A stretch of 64,000 nt of DNA from Rhodoblastus acidophilus (GCF_009720655.1 NZ_WNKS01000009.1:62001-126000), one strand, 5' to 3'; positions 1-9,116 are shown, counted from the first letter of the stretch. The notes: generated by a model from the sequence alone, not told the origin. Made by a program: numbers and translations.

Positions 1-453
1 GCCCGAGCGGTCGGTGCGCACGCCCACCACTTTGCCATACGCGTCCTGGATCAGCTCCACCGCAGTGGTCTCGCACAACAGGATCACGCCTTTCGCGCGC
101 GCCTGTTGAGAAAACCAGCGGTCGAACTGCGAGCGAATGATGGTGTAGCGGTTGCCCTTCTCCTCGTTGAAATCGTCGTTGCGGTAATGCATGCCGGTGT
201 GGGCGGTGTCCGACATCAGCCAGAAGCGCTGCTCGATCAGGTGGCGCTCCAGCGGCGCCTCGTTGCGGAATTCCGGGATGATCTTCTCGACCATGTCCGC
301 GTAGAGAATGCCGCCCTGCACGTTTTTCGAGCCGGGATATTCGCCGCGCTCCAGTTGCAGCACTTTCAGCCCGCGCGAGGCCATCGTATAGGCGGCGGCG
401 TTGCCGGCCATGCCGGCGCCGATGACGATCGCGTCAAATTTTTCGTCGATCAT
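1..453 (-). CDS. fixC: FixC, electron-transfer flavoprotein-quinone oxidoreductase (N-terminal part)
   Basis: The first 151 codons of FixC are present and the rest lies beyond the window edge. The protein opens with the FAD-binding Rossmann motif [13 protein letters not shown] at about residues 10-22 and continues in the geranylgeranyl-reductase/ETF-QO fold (motif [15 protein letters not shown] at about 34-48). In diazotrophs FixC works at the membrane with FixA, FixB and FixX to split electrons from NADH between quinone and ferredoxin or flavodoxin, feeding nitrogenase. The ATG lies 10 nt after the fixB stop, so it belongs to the fixABC operon; fixX would be expected next, outside the window. 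Confidence 0.93.
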   Translation of the reverse strand, partial: MIDEKFDAIVIGAGMAGNAAAYTMASRGLKVLQLERGEYPGSKNVQGGILYADMVEKIIPEFRNEAPLERHLIEQRFWLMSDTAHTGMHYRNDDFNEEKGNRYTIIRSQFDRWFSQQARAKGVILLCETTAVELIQDAYGKVVGVRTDRSG

Positions 454-463
454 GTCGATCTCC

Positions 464-1570
464 TCAGCCGGCCAGCCGGTCTTTCGAATGGGGGGACAGG
501 CGCTTGCGGAAGGCTTCGGTGAGCGCCGGGAGGAAGCGGATGGCGTCGGTGACGATGCCGATATGGGCGAAGTCGTAGATCGGCGCGTTCTTGTCGGTGT
601 TGATGGCCACGATCAGGTCGGCGCCCTCGACGCCGACGCGATGCTGGATGGCGCCGGAAATGCCGGCGGCGATGTAAATTTTCGGCCGGATGGTCTTGCC
701 GGTCTGGCCGATCTGGCGGTCGGAGCTGATCCAGCCCTTCTGCACCAGCGGGCGCGAGCAGCCGTATTCGGCGCCCAGCACCGAGGCGAGATTCTTCACC
801 AGCTGGAAGTTTTCCGGGCTTTGCAGGCCCATGCCGCCGGCCACCACCACATCGGCGAAGGCCAGATTCGTCTTGTTGGAATCGCGGTCGGGGATGAACG
901 ACAGGATTTTCGTAATGATGTCGTCTTCGCGCAGGTCCACGGCGAACGGCACGATGCGGCCTTCGCGGCCCTCCTGGCGCTCCGGCATGGCCATGGCGCG
1001 CGGGCGCGCGGTGGCCATTTGCGGGCGAAAGTTCAGCGTGTAGATGGTGCACAGCAGCGAACCGCCGAAGGTCGGGCGCGTCGCGGCCAGCGACTTGTCG
1101 TCATCGACGTTCAGTTCGGTGCAGTCGGCGGTGAGGCCGGTGAGCAGGGTGGTGGCGACGGAGCCGGCGAGGTCGCGGCCGAGCGTGGTCGCGCCGAGCA
1201 GCAGGATTTCCGGCTTGTGCGCCTCCACGACCGCTGTCAGCGCCTTGGAATAGGGATCGTTGCGATAGTCGGCGAGAACCGGATTTTCGATGGTGTAGCA
1301 GAGGTCCGCGCCATAGGCGAACGCCTCCTTGCAGGCGTTGGCGACATCCGCGCCGGGGGCGCCGAGCACCACGCCCGCCAGTTCGACGCCGAGCTTGTCG
1401 GCGAGTTTGCGGCCTTCGCCCAGCAATTCGAACGAGACGGGATGGACCACGCCACGCTCCATTTCCACGAACACCCAGACGTGCTTGTGGTTGCGGAACC
1501 GCTCCGGCAGCTCCTTCTTCATCGTTGCGCGGCTGCCTCCGGCGGGGGCGGCGGGTTTCGCATCGCTCAT
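464..1570 (-). CDS. fixB: FixB, electron transfer flavoprotein alpha subunit
   Basis: 368 aa, normal length for FixB. The N-terminal half is the ETF alpha/beta domain; the C-terminal third carries the ETF-alpha FAD signature at about residues 286-343 (core [20 protein letters not shown], followed by AINTD and PIYD). With FixA it forms the flavoprotein that bifurcates electrons for nitrogenase reduction. The start MSDAKP is chosen because AGGAG lies 6 nt upstream; a second Met at residue 17 is possible. It sits 35 nt after fixA and 10 nt before fixC, so the three are co-transcribed from the RpoN-type promoter before fixA. The fixABC context separates it from a housekeeping etfA. Confidence 0.95.
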   Translation of the reverse strand: MSDAKPAAPAGGSRATMKKELPERFRNHKHVWVFVEMERGVVHPVSFELLGEGRKLADKLGVELAGVVLGAPGADVANACKEAFAYGADLCYTIENPVLADYRNDPYSKALTAVVEAHKPEILLLGATTLGRDLAGSVATTLLTGLTADCTELNVDDDKSLAATRPTFGGSLLCTIYTLNFRPQMATARPRAMAMPERQEGREGRIVPFAVDLREDDIITKILSFIPDRDSNKTNLAFADVVVAGGMGLQSPENFQLVKNLASVLGAEYGCSRPLVQKGWISSDRQIGQTGKTIRPKIYIAAGISGAIQHRVGVEGADLIVAINTDKNAPIYDFAHIGIVTDAIRFLPALTEAFRKRLSPHSKDRLAG

Positions 1571-1605
1571 GGTCAGCTCCTAAATCCTAAATCTCTTTGG
1601 CGGCT

Positions 1606-2457
1606 TCAGTAGCCGGAGGCGAGTTTGACGAGGTCGGCCTCGATCTTCGGGGCCTTTTTGAAAATCGCCTCGATCAGCGCCTCGGCGGATTCGGCCGGCG
1701 AGGCGCCGACTTCCACCTGCGCGGCCTTTTCGGCGCGGGGCGAGGGGGCGAACACTTTCTTCACCACGGTCGGCGAGCCACGCAGGCCGCACATGGTGAC
1801 GTCCTCGATGCCGGCTTCCTTGGCGCTCCAGGTGACGATTTCCGCGCGGGCGGCGCGCAGCGCGTCGTCGATGCGGCCGCGCCGCACCACATTGGAGCCT
1901 TCGAGCATGGTGATCATCGCGGGAAGGTTGGTCTTGAGCACCTGCACGCCGCCTTCGGAGCGGCGCTCCAGCGTCACGGTGCCGCCCTCGCCATCGACCT
2001 CGTTGATGCCGGAGACATAGGTGATCTGTTCGAGGTTGAGGCGCTTGGCGATGCCGGGGCCAACCTGCGCGGTGTCGCCGTCGATGGTCTGCTTGCCGCA
2101 GAACACGATGTCGATCTTGCCGAACGTGTCGCCGATCTTTTTCAGCGCCGCCGACAGCGCGAAGGACGTGGCCAGCGTATCGGAGCCCGCGAAGAAACGG
2201 TCGGTGAGCAGGACGGCGCGGTCGGCGCCGATGGTCAGGGCTTTGCGCAGGGAATCGGCCGCCATGGGCGGGCCCATGGTGAGGACGGTGACCTCGCCGC
2301 CCACCTTGTCGCGCCAGCGCAGGGCTTCTTCCAGCGAGAACAGGTCATAGGGGTTGATGATAGTCGGCACGCCCTGCCGCATGATCGTGTTGGTCACCGG
2401 ATGGACGCGGATTTGCGCCGAGTCTGGGACCTGTTTGATACAAACGACAAAATGCAT
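1606..2457 (-). CDS. fixA: FixA, electron transfer flavoprotein beta subunit
   Basis: 283 aa starting MHFVVCIKQVPDS, the usual FixA/EtfB beginning; a longer frame exists but the internal ATG has a clear GGAGG 5 nt upstream. The motif GPPMAADSLRKALTIGADRAVLL at about residues 68-90 and the DGDTAQVGPGIAKRL stretch (ETF-beta signature region) are visible. It pairs with FixB to form the bifurcating flavoprotein that reduces ferredoxin or flavodoxin for nitrogenase. It is first gene of fixABC. About 70-185 nt upstream are a -24/-12 promoter and a perfect NifA box, so expression is very probably NifA/RpoN dependent. Confidence 0.95.
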   Translation of the reverse strand: MHFVVCIKQVPDSAQIRVHPVTNTIMRQGVPTIINPYDLFSLEEALRWRDKVGGEVTVLTMGPPMAADSLRKALTIGADRAVLLTDRFFAGSDTLATSFALSAALKKIGDTFGKIDIVFCGKQTIDGDTAQVGPGIAKRLNLEQITYVSGINEVDGEGGTVTLERRSEGGVQVLKTNLPAMITMLEGSNVVRRGRIDDALRAARAEIVTWSAKEAGIEDVTMCGLRGSPTVVKKVFAPSPRAEKAAQVEVGASPAESAEALIEAIFKKAPKIEADLVKLASGY

Positions 2458-2524
2458 TTTCGCCTCCGGCGGATCGGTCCGTGATTGCGGGACCAAAGCT
2501 TCGCGCATAGTTCGGCAGCCTCGT

Positions 2525-2540
2525 CGCAAGCTCCGTACCA
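2525..2540 (-). promoter_or_regulatory. sigma-54 (-24/-12) promoter of fixABC
   Basis: Read on the minus strand the site is TGGTACGGAGCTTGCG, matching TGGCACG-N4-TTGCW with the obligatory GG (2539-2538) and GC (2527-2526) exactly 10 nt apart. Transcription would start near 2514, about 57 nt before the fixA ATG. Confidence 0.8.
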
Positions 2541-2624
2541 TCCGGAGATTTTTCGGGAATCAGCGGAAAACCGGGAAAAAACGCGCTGCGGAGCGACGGG
2601 TGCGCGACGGGGAGGCAACCAAGC

Positions 2625-2640
2625 TGTCACACTTGCGACA
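2625..2640. promoter_or_regulatory. NifA upstream activator sequence of fixABC
   Basis: Perfect TGT-N10-ACA palindrome, about 85 nt upstream of the -24 element and about 118 nt from the predicted start point. This is the normal distance for NifA acting through IHF-assisted looping. Co-occurrence with a good -24/-12 element makes chance unlikely. Confidence 0.75.
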
Positions 2641-2838
2641 GGCTTGTTGGACGAAGGGCGCGAGCGCGCCAGACGTGTCGGGCGAGGTCGCTGCGCGTTG
2701 GCGGCCGGCGCTGCGCCGGGCGGCCCGTCCCAAAACTTGACTTTGCATGCCGCAAAGGACATCTGCTCGGTTTAGAGCGCGTTATGGTATCGATCTGCTC
2801 AAGCTTGGCTCCACGCCTGCGCTTGTTGGGAGGTGTAA

Positions 2839-2962
2839 TACGATTTCCGAAGGATCAGTTCGGAAATCGTATTCCGCTCTCGCGGAAATCCGCCCTTCGC
2901 CTGAAGGATTTCCGCGCGATTTCGTTTTCGCGGATCGCGAAGCGATCTTGCGGAAACCGTAT
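2839..2962 (+). repeat. composite intergenic palindromic repeat (copy 1)
   Basis: A 14-bp perfect inverted repeat (2839-2852 against 2860-2873, 7-nt loop) is followed by a 10-bp one (GCGGAAATCC / GGATTTCCGC) and a GATCGC..GCGATC hairpin. The last 58 nt (2905-2962) recur at 41866-41923 on the other strand with one base changed, so this is a dispersed repeat family. It fills the 5' region of the acyltransferase gene. Confidence 0.75.
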
Positions 2963-2999
2963 AAGCAATGAAGGTTGCAACGCCTGGTGCGGCAAAGAA

Positions 3000-5018
3000 G
3001 TGTCCCTGAATTACAGAGCTGAAATCGACGGCTTGCGGGCAGTTGCGGTCGCGCCCGTCATCCTGGCGCACGCCGGGGCGACATGGTTGCCTGCAGGCTT
3101 TCTTGGCGTCGACGTCTTTTTCGTCATCAGCGGCTTTTTGATCACCGGCATCATCGCTCGGGAAACGCAAAGAGGCGATTTTTCCTTTGCCGCGTTTTAC
3201 GAACGCCGGGTCCGCCGCATTCTTCCGGCGCTTTATCTGGTCATGTTTGCGTCCGCCCTGGCTGCTTTCTTTTTGTTGTATCCGAACGAACTGCGGACTT
3301 TCGCGGAAAGCGTGGTCGCGACCGCCCTGTTCGGCTCTAATATCTACTTCAACGGCAAGATCAGTTACTTCACGCCCAATGTGGAGACCTACCCGCTCAT
3401 TCACACGTGGTCACTGGGCGTCGAGGAGCAATATTACGTCCTTGCGCCTGTGATCCTCGCTTTCGCCCTCCGCTTCGGGCGCAGCGTCGCGCTCGGCGTC
3501 GTCGCCTTCGTTTCGCTGGCGAGCCTGGCTGCGGCGCAATACATGTCGGGCGTCGACCCGCAAGCCAATTTCTATCTCCTGCCGTACCGCGCCTGGGAAC
3601 TCGGGCTGGGCGGCATTCTGGCCTTGGCGTCGACCCATTTCGGCGCTTACCCGAAAAAAATTCGCCAAGGCGCGGCGCTGCTGGGGCTCCTGCTGCTTGT
3701 CGCCAGCTACGTCGCGCTGAACCAGGACTTGAACATGCCCAACCTGTGGGCGCTCGCGCCGACCGGCGGCGCCGCTCTCGTCATCGCTTTCGCGCGAGCG
3801 GACACTCTCGTCGGTCGCGCGCTCAGTTCGCGTCCGTTCATGTTCATCGGGGCGATCAGTTACAGCGCCTATCTCTGGCATCAGCCGCTGTTCGCCTTCG
3901 CGCGCGTCAAGGCGGATGGCGCGCCGCCGTTTGTCGTCATGGCGGCGCTGACGCTGCTCACCCTCGCGCTCGCTTGGGCTTCCTGGCGGTTCGTTGAGCG
4001 TCCATTCCGCGACCGCAGTTTTCATTCCCGTCGCTGGGTTTTCGCCGGCGCGCTGGCTTGCGGCGTCGCCCTGATCGTCACCGGTCGCATCACCGTCCTG
4101 CAAAACGGATTCCCGTCGCGGTCGCCGGAATTCGCCGCCATCGCCGATTGGCAGGATCGTCACATCTCCAGCGCCGCGGCCCGCTGCCAATCGGACATGT
4201 GGAATGTGGCGATCAACGACGATTCCTGCGTTTTCCCCGCCGGGGGCGCGCCCACCATCGCGCTTCTCGGCGACAGCCACGCCGACGTGCTCGCCGAGAG
4301 CCTGGGCGAGGCGGTCGCGCCGTTTTCGCAAGGGGTCAAGGAACTCGCGCATGGCGGCTGCCCGCCCGTGCGCGGCCTGGTCTTCACCGACGCCAAGAGG
4401 CGCGTTTGCCCTGCCTTCATGGCAAGCGCGCTGCGATATCTCGACGACCATGACGAGTTGGGCACGGTGGTTGTCTTCGCGCGATGGCCGGTCCCGTTTG
4501 AAAGCGATTTCGTCGATAACGGGGAAGGCGGAGCCGCCGGGGTTCCCGGCCAGGGGCTGGCGCTGGTGGAAAAAGCCCCGCGCTTCGCCGACCCGAACGC
4601 GCGCTACGAGGCGCTTGGCAAACTCTTTCGCGATCAGATCAACGCGCATCTGCAATCGGGCCGCCGCGTCGTTCTGGTCTATTCCGCGCCAGAGACCGGG
4701 TGGAACGTCCCGCGCCGGGTCATTCACAACCAGTTCGAGAAGAACATTTTTGGCGCGCCGCCTCTGAGCATCAGCCACGATGTCTATGTGCAGCGGACGC
4801 GGAACGTTCATGCGCAACTGGATCGGATCGGCGATCATCCCAACCTTGTCCGCGTGAAGCCGGAAGAGATTTTTTGCAATCGCGCGCTCGCCGGCCGATG
4901 CGTGGTCGAGAGCGATGGAGCGCCGCTCTATTTCGACGACAATCATCTCAACAAGATCGGCAACGCCCTGCTCGCGGATCGAATCGTCGAGGCGATGAAG
5001 AGCAAGGGTTGGATTTAG
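3000..5018 (+). CDS. OafA/YrhL-type membrane O-acyltransferase with SGNH domain
   Basis: 672 aa from a GTG start, chosen because the family's conserved beginning (NYRAEIDGLRAVAV) directly follows it; the open frame upstream is repeat DNA. Residues about 1-360 form an acyltransferase-3 domain with roughly ten membrane helices and the motif FFVISGFLITGI. Residues about 415-670 form a periplasmic SGNH domain with the nucleophile block LLGDSHAD near 422-429 and the catalytic DDNH near 647. Such proteins transfer acetyl or other acyl groups onto exported glycans. It lies between fixABC and the LRV-nifA genes, in opposite orientation, and has no obvious nif role; the target sugar is unknown. Confidence 0.85.
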   Translation: MSLNYRAEIDGLRAVAVAPVILAHAGATWLPAGFLGVDVFFVISGFLITGIIARETQRGDFSFAAFYERRVRRILPALYLVMFASALAAFFLLYPNELRTFAESVVATALFGSNIYFNGKISYFTPNVETYPLIHTWSLGVEEQYYVLAPVILAFALRFGRSVALGVVAFVSLASLAAAQYMSGVDPQANFYLLPYRAWELGLGGILALASTHFGAYPKKIRQGAALLGLLLLVASYVALNQDLNMPNLWALAPTGGAALVIAFARADTLVGRALSSRPFMFIGAISYSAYLWHQPLFAFARVKADGAPPFVVMAALTLLTLALAWASWRFVERPFRDRSFHSRRWVFAGALACGVALIVTGRITVLQNGFPSRSPEFAAIADWQDRHISSAAARCQSDMWNVAINDDSCVFPAGGAPTIALLGDSHADVLAESLGEAVAPFSQGVKELAHGGCPPVRGLVFTDAKRRVCPAFMASALRYLDDHDELGTVVVFARWPVPFESDFVDNGEGGAAGVPGQGLALVEKAPRFADPNARYEALGKLFRDQINAHLQSGRRVVLVYSAPETGWNVPRRVIHNQFEKNIFGAPPLSISHDVYVQRTRNVHAQLDRIGDHPNLVRVKPEEIFCNRALAGRCVVESDGAPLYFDDNHLNKIGNALLADRIVEAMKSKGWI

Positions 5019-5080
5019 AGCGTTTTCAAGCGAAGTGGATGCCGGTTCGCGTGAAGAAAATGCGTCAAAACAAAAAGCTC
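5017..5080 (+). repeat. dispersed intergenic repeat, AAGCGAAGTGGATGCCGG family (copy 1)
   Basis: A 64-nt element beginning TAGAGCGTTTTCAAGCG and ending CAAAAAGCTC. It recurs inverted at 6059-6123 and directly at 50877-50945. It starts inside the acyltransferase stop codon and ends next to the LRV gene stop. Internal complementarity (GCG..CGC) suggests a folded RNA or a non-autonomous mobile element. Confidence 0.8.
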
Positions 5081-5084
5081 CAAA

Positions 5085-5843
5085 TCAGTTCGCGATTTCG
5101 TCGCGCCGCTCGCGCGCCCGCCGCGCCACCTCTTCATCCGTGTCGTTGATCAATTTGATGGCCACCTCGCGCGGGGCGCGGTCGGCGACGACATGGCGCA
5201 GGCGCAGGTCGGGATCGTTGACCAACAGGCTCAGCGAATCCGGCGCGGCGCGTTCGGCGGCGGCGCGGCGCACCAGCGCGTCCTCGTCGTGCAGCAGGGG
5301 ATAGAGCCGGTTGGGCGGGATGCGCGCGGCGACCTCGCGGCGGACGCTGGGCGCGGGATCGTCCAGAAACATCGGCAGCAGCGCCGGATCGAGCCGGCGC
5401 GCCACGGCCAGACGAACCTGCTCGTTCTCGTCTTGCGCCATGGCGACGAGATCGGCGCCCTCCAGACGCAGCGCGCAGGCCTGCCGCACGGCGCTGCTCT
5501 TGTCGTGGCGCATGTCGCGCACGCGCGCCAGCGGAAGTTTCAGCGCGGCCACGGCGCGAACCTCCGCCTCCGGGTCCTTCATCAGCCGGGCGAGCTGGAA
5601 GGGATTCGCGTATTTCGCCGCCAGCGCCCGCACCTCGAAATAGAGGTGGTCGAGATAGTCGCCGGCATATTCCGGGTTCTTGGCGAAGAAACTGTCGATG
5701 CGCCGCGCGCGCTTGTCGCGCACGCAGATGCGTCCAAGGCAGCAACGCCCGCCCTCGCGCAAATTCTGGTGCAGGCAATCCTGACAGGAAAATTGACGGC
5801 CGGTCCAATCCTCGGCCGCCTCGTTCTCGTCGGTCAAAGTCAT
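5085..5843 (-). CDS. LRV-type leucine-rich repeat variant protein with N-terminal Fe-S cluster
   Basis: 252 aa. The N-terminus carries a cysteine cluster (Cys20, Cys23, Cys34/35, Cys40) like the [4Fe-4S] domain of the Azotobacter LRV protein. The rest consists of about eight helical repeats of roughly 24 residues (for example DPAPSVRREVAARIP, DEDALVRRAAAERA). Such proteins recur in nif clusters but have no proven function; a scaffold or redox role is an inference. ATG at 5843 has GAGG 5 nt upstream. It lies downstream of nifA, separated by about 350 nt of repeats, so it probably has its own transcription signals. Confidence 0.85.
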   Translation of the reverse strand: MTLTDENEAAEDWTGRQFSCQDCLHQNLREGGRCCLGRICVRDKRARRIDSFFAKNPEYAGDYLDHLYFEVRALAAKYANPFQLARLMKDPEAEVRAVAALKLPLARVRDMRHDKSSAVRQACALRLEGADLVAMAQDENEQVRLAVARRLDPALLPMFLDDPAPSVRREVAARIPPNRLYPLLHDEDALVRRAAAERAAPDSLSLLVNDPDLRLRHVVADRAPREVAIKLINDTDEEVARRARERRDEIAN

Positions 5844-5887
5844 GAAAACCTCGTTCGAGCGGCAACTCAAGCAAGGCGCGCGCCAGA

Positions 5888-5948
5888 GACTCCTTCTCCC
5901 CGCCCGCCGGGAGAGGGCGGGGGATGAGGGGCTGGCGCTCTGGCTTCA
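5888..5948. repeat. RIME-like CTTCTCCCC palindromic element (copy 1)
   Basis: Inverted repeat around CTCCCCGCCCGCCGGGAGAG followed by GATGAGGGGCTGGCG. Related elements lie at 11750-11888 and 17643-17815. The form matches intergenic mosaic elements of Rhizobiales. Confidence 0.6.
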
Positions 5949-6020
5949 ATGTCGTCGGGAAAGCAACGGCTTGAGAGCTATTCCGAGGACGCCGGGGATC
6001 ATGCCCCGGCCCCTCACCCT

Positions 6021-6060
6021 AGAGCCCGTTCGGTGAACTCTCGTTCACCGAACGGGCTCT
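6021..6060. terminator. perfect 17-bp hairpin downstream of nifA
   Basis: Arms 6021-6037 and 6044-6060 (AGAGCCCGTTCGGTGAA and its complement) are perfect with a 6-nt loop. On the plus strand it runs into TTTTTG, and it abuts a dispersed repeat. It may stop transcription or simply be a repeat element; both are compatible. Confidence 0.5.
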
Positions 6061-6123
6061 AGTTTTTGTTTCTACGCGTTTTCTTCACGCGAACCGGCAT
6101 CCACTTCGCTCGAAAACGCTCTA
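6059..6123 (-). repeat. dispersed intergenic repeat, AAGCGAAGTGGATGCCGG family (copy 2, inverted)
   Basis: Same element as 5017-5080 in the opposite orientation. On the minus strand it reads AGAGCGTTTTCGAGCG and continues through GTGGATGCCGGTTCGCGTG. The pair flanks the LRV gene as a large inverted repeat. Confidence 0.8.
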
Positions 6124-6189
6124 ACTCGTAAAAGGGAACAAGGGATGGCGCCTTCGCGTACAATCAGGCGCCATTCCGTACACAGCGTG

Positions 6190-8004
6190 TCAGAACTTCT
6201 TGATGTCGATATTCTGCTTGCGCAGGGCGTAGCCGATCTGGCGCGGGGTGAGGCCGAGCAGGCGCGCCGCCTTGGCCTGCACCCAGCCGGTCTTTTCCAG
6301 CGCCTCGATCAGGCGTTCGCGCTCGCTCTTGCCGGGATGGACCACCGGGCAATGGTCGGGCGAGGGACAGTCGATCGGCAAGCCGCGCTCCAGCGCCTCC
6401 GCCGCGTGATCGGCGCAGGCCGAGTGCGCGCCGACCGCCTCCAGAGGCGGCGGCGCGGCCGGCACAAAAGCCTCGGGCGCGGGGCGGGGTTCGGGGGCCG
6501 GCTTGAAAGGTTCGGACGTCGGCCTTGCCGTGATCGGCGGCATGGTCGGCTGCGGTGTCGGGGGCGTGTGCAGCCCGGTCAGCGCATTATGGCCCTTCCA
6601 CAGCGTCGCCGACAGGCAGCAGCCTTGCGCGCAGGCGAGATCCGCTTCGGCGATTTCGCCGCCCGCCGCGAGCGTCGCCGTGCGGTGCACGCAGTTTTCC
6701 AGCTCGCGCACATTGCCGGGGAAGGCGCAATGCGAAAGGCGGTCGAGCGCGCCTGTCGAGAATGATTTTTCGAAGCCGTTCTCCTGGCCGAACTGCTCCA
6801 AGAACCGCTTGGCCAGCAGTTTGATGTCGCCGGGGCGCTCGCGCAGCGGCGGGATCAGCAGGGTCACGACGTTGATGCGGTAATAAAGGTCGGCGCGGAA
6901 ATCGCCGCGCGCCACCGCCTCTTCGAGGTTGCGATTGGTGGCGCAGACGATGCGCACGTCCACTTTCAAGGTTTTCGCGCCGCCGACGCGCTCGAATTCG
7001 CCTTCCTGAAGCACGCGCAAAAGTTTGGCCTGGAACGAGGCGGAGATTTCACCGATTTCGTCCAGAAACAGCGTGCCGCCGTCGGCAAGCTCGAAACGTC
7101 CGGCCCGCTGGCCGACGGCGCCAGTGAACGAGCCCTTTTCGTGGCCGAACAGTTCCGACTCGATCACGCTTTCCGGCAACGCCGCGCAATTGACCTTGAC
7201 GAACGGCCCCTTTGCGCGCGGAGAGTTTTCATGGACGGCGCGGGCGAAAAGCTCCTTGCCGGCGCCGGTCTCGCCGCGCAACAGCACGGTGGCGTTGGAG
7301 CGCGCCGCCACTTCGATTTTTTGCAAGAGCGTGCGGATCGCCGCGCTCTCGCCGACGATGAAATCGAATTTGCCGCGCGGCGCCGAGGCAGGCTTGGAGC
7401 CGCCGACTTCGACCAGCGCCTTTTCCAGCCGGTGCTGCTCGCGAATGAGGCGGTCGCGGTCACGGGCGATCAGCGCGTGCATGCGCATGGCCTGGCCCAC
7501 CAGATTGGCGACCATGGTGAGCAGGCGCACGTCGTCTTCCAGGCGGAAGTCGAGCTTGTTGTTCCATTCGCGATCGACGGTGAGCGTGCCTTTCGACACC
7601 CCGTCCACCTTGATCGGCACGCCGAGGAAACTGACTTTGGTCATCGGCGGCAACAGATGCCGGTAGGCGGTGCCGGTGAAATACTGATGGGTGGAAATGT
7701 CCTCGATCACCAGCGGCACGCCGGTGGCGACGATGTGATCGATCACCTTTTGCGGCAGCAGGGTTTTTGCGCCGCCCTTTGCGGAGGCGTCCGACGACGC
7801 CGTGATTTCCGGCTCGCCGTCCGCGTCCAGCGCCAGAATGAAACCGCGCCGCATCTGCATGAACGAGGCGAGCACCGCGATCACAGCGCCCAGCGTGCGT
7901 TCGAGCGATTGCGCGCCGGTGAGGATTTTCGAGATTTCATAGACGCCTGCGAGGGCGACGTCCTTGTAGGCCGGTTCGAACATGACTTTTTCGGCTGCAC
8001 TCAT
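6190..8004 (-). CDS. nifA: NifA, RpoN-dependent transcription activator of nitrogen fixation
   Basis: 604 aa. It has a GAF domain (about residues 20-175), an AAA+ domain with Walker A GETGAGKE at 244-251 and the sigma-54 contact loop GSFTGA near 288, and a C-terminal Fis-type helix-turn-helix (about 565-604). Between AAA+ and DNA-binding domains lie Cys426, Cys438, Cys458 and Cys463, spaced C-x11-C-x19-C-x4-C. That is the signature of oxygen-sensitive NifA proteins from alpha- and betaproteobacteria, so activity is probably lost in oxygen without NifL. ATG at 8004 is preceded by GGAAGGAG at 7 nt. A perfect NifA box at 8224 suggests autoregulation. Confidence 0.96.
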   Translation of the reverse strand: MSAAEKVMFEPAYKDVALAGVYEISKILTGAQSLERTLGAVIAVLASFMQMRRGFILALDADGEPEITASSDASAKGGAKTLLPQKVIDHIVATGVPLVIEDISTHQYFTGTAYRHLLPPMTKVSFLGVPIKVDGVSKGTLTVDREWNNKLDFRLEDDVRLLTMVANLVGQAMRMHALIARDRDRLIREQHRLEKALVEVGGSKPASAPRGKFDFIVGESAAIRTLLQKIEVAARSNATVLLRGETGAGKELFARAVHENSPRAKGPFVKVNCAALPESVIESELFGHEKGSFTGAVGQRAGRFELADGGTLFLDEIGEISASFQAKLLRVLQEGEFERVGGAKTLKVDVRIVCATNRNLEEAVARGDFRADLYYRINVVTLLIPPLRERPGDIKLLAKRFLEQFGQENGFEKSFSTGALDRLSHCAFPGNVRELENCVHRTATLAAGGEIAEADLACAQGCCLSATLWKGHNALTGLHTPPTPQPTMPPITARPTSEPFKPAPEPRPAPEAFVPAAPPPLEAVGAHSACADHAAEALERGLPIDCPSPDHCPVVHPGKSERERLIEALEKTGWVQAKAARLLGLTPRQIGYALRKQNIDIKKF

Positions 8005-8172
8005 CGTTCGGCTCCTTCCACGCGCCAACCACGCCGAAGGATCGCCCTTCGGGCTGCGCCATGTGATGACGGGCTAAGCCCGCTTGCCGTCTTCGAGATT
8101 GAAACACGTGCATGGGTGGAAGGCGTCACACCCAGTCGCGTCTGATATGCGACAAAGATACGCCTCGGCGTC

Positions 8173-8188
8173 GGCTGTGGAAACGCCA
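8173..8188 (-). promoter_or_regulatory. weak sigma-54-like element before nifA
   Basis: Minus strand TTGGCGTTTCCACAGC has GG and GC 10 nt apart and a good -24 half, but the -12 half (CAGCC) is poor. It is offered only because a perfect NifA box lies just upstream. Confidence 0.3.
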
Positions 8189-8223
8189 AAAAAGAGGCGC
8201 CCGGCTCAGCTCGCGCCTAAAAT

Positions 8224-8239
8224 TGTCGCAAATTGAACA
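8224..8239. promoter_or_regulatory. NifA-type upstream activator box between modD and nifA
   Basis: Perfect TGT-N10-ACA with an AT-rich centre, about 220 nt before the nifA ATG. It could support NifA autoactivation. A single such match in about 260 nt could also occur by chance (expected about 0.06). Confidence 0.5.
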
Positions 8240-8267
8240 TCAGTGCTTCCGTAACCGCCGCAAAGGC

Positions 8268-9116
8268 CTAACAATCCGCGACAAAGGTGACCGCCACGTC
8301 TTTGGGCGGAGCGGAATATGGCGATGATGTGACAAGAATGTCCGCGCCCGCTTGCGCATAGGCGCGCGCATTGTCGCGCTTGACGCCGCCAGCCGCCGCC
8401 AGCAGCGGACGGGCGTGAAAATCCCGCAGGGTTTTCGCAAGGCGGGCGATCTCATCGGGCGAAAACTTTTCGGCCTGGATCAGGTGAAACCGGGCGCGGG
8501 CGGCGGCGAGCGCCTGGTCGTGGTCCTTGACCTCGATCGCCAGCTTCTTCTCCGGCAGTTTTTTGCGCAGCAGTGTCGCGACCTCATCAAGCGTCGCGCC
8601 GGGCAGGAAGGTCAAATGTTCGGGAAAGACCAGGACGGTTTCCGACAGCCCAAGCCGATGCATCACGCCGCCCCCGGCCTCGACGGCCGCGGCGGCGAAT
8701 TTCTTCGTCCCCGGTGTGTTCTTCCGCGTGCAGGCGACGCAAATGTCCGGCGTCGCCGCGCGCGCCTCCTCCAGGATGTCGCGCGTGGCGCTGGCGACGC
8801 CGGACCAGATCTCGATCAAGGTCTGCGCCACCTTCCAGCCGCGCAACAGGGCGGGGGCCGGGCCGCTTGCGGACAGGATCGGCGCGCCCACCGCGAGCGC
8901 CGTGCCGCTGCGGGTGCTGAGCGTCACTTGCGCGCCAGCGATTTCGAGAATGCGCGCCGAGGCTTCGGCGAGCGCGACAACCATCGGGCCTCGTGCGGAA
9001 AAATCCATGCGGCCGCTGGCGCCGGCCAGGCCGAGCTGGTCGGTGGTCAAATCGCCATAGGGGACATCGTCGTCCAGCAGGCGCTCAAGTTCGGAATCGG
9101 AAAAGCGGATCGGCAT
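8268..9116 (-). CDS. modD: ModD, NadC-like protein of molybdenum uptake loci
   Basis: 282 aa, full length. The fold is that of quinolinate phosphoribosyltransferase: N-terminal GDLTTDQLGL block, CTRKNTPGTKKFAAAAVEAGGG at about residues 127-148 (RK and K positions of the active site), and a C-terminal AAGGV barrel strand. ModD proteins cluster with molybdate transport or nif genes; their reaction is not established. The ATG overlaps the stop of the upstream YqeB-like gene by one base (TAATG), so the two are translationally coupled. This gene is followed by nifA on the same strand. Confidence 0.85.
   Translation of the reverse strand: MPIRFSDSELERLLDDDVPYGDLTTDQLGLAGASGRMDFSARGPMVVALAEASARILEIAGAQVTLSTRSGTALAVGAPILSASGPAPALLRGWKVAQTLIEIWSGVASATRDILEEARAATPDICVACTRKNTPGTKKFAAAAVEAGGGVMHRLGLSETVLVFPEHLTFLPGATLDEVATLLRKKLPEKKLAIEVKDHDQALAAARARFHLIQAEKFSPDEIARLAKTLRDFHARPLLAAAGGVKRDNARAYAQAGADILVTSSPYSAPPKDVAVTFVADC

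Noticed and set aside
2784-2999. Upstream extension of the acyltransferase frame
   Set aside because: Its sequence is made of dispersed palindromic repeats, and the conserved protein start follows the GTG at 3000.
3411-4946. A 511-codon minus frame opposite the acyltransferase
   Set aside because: Shadow frame; the plus strand encodes a recognisable acyltransferase and SGNH domain.
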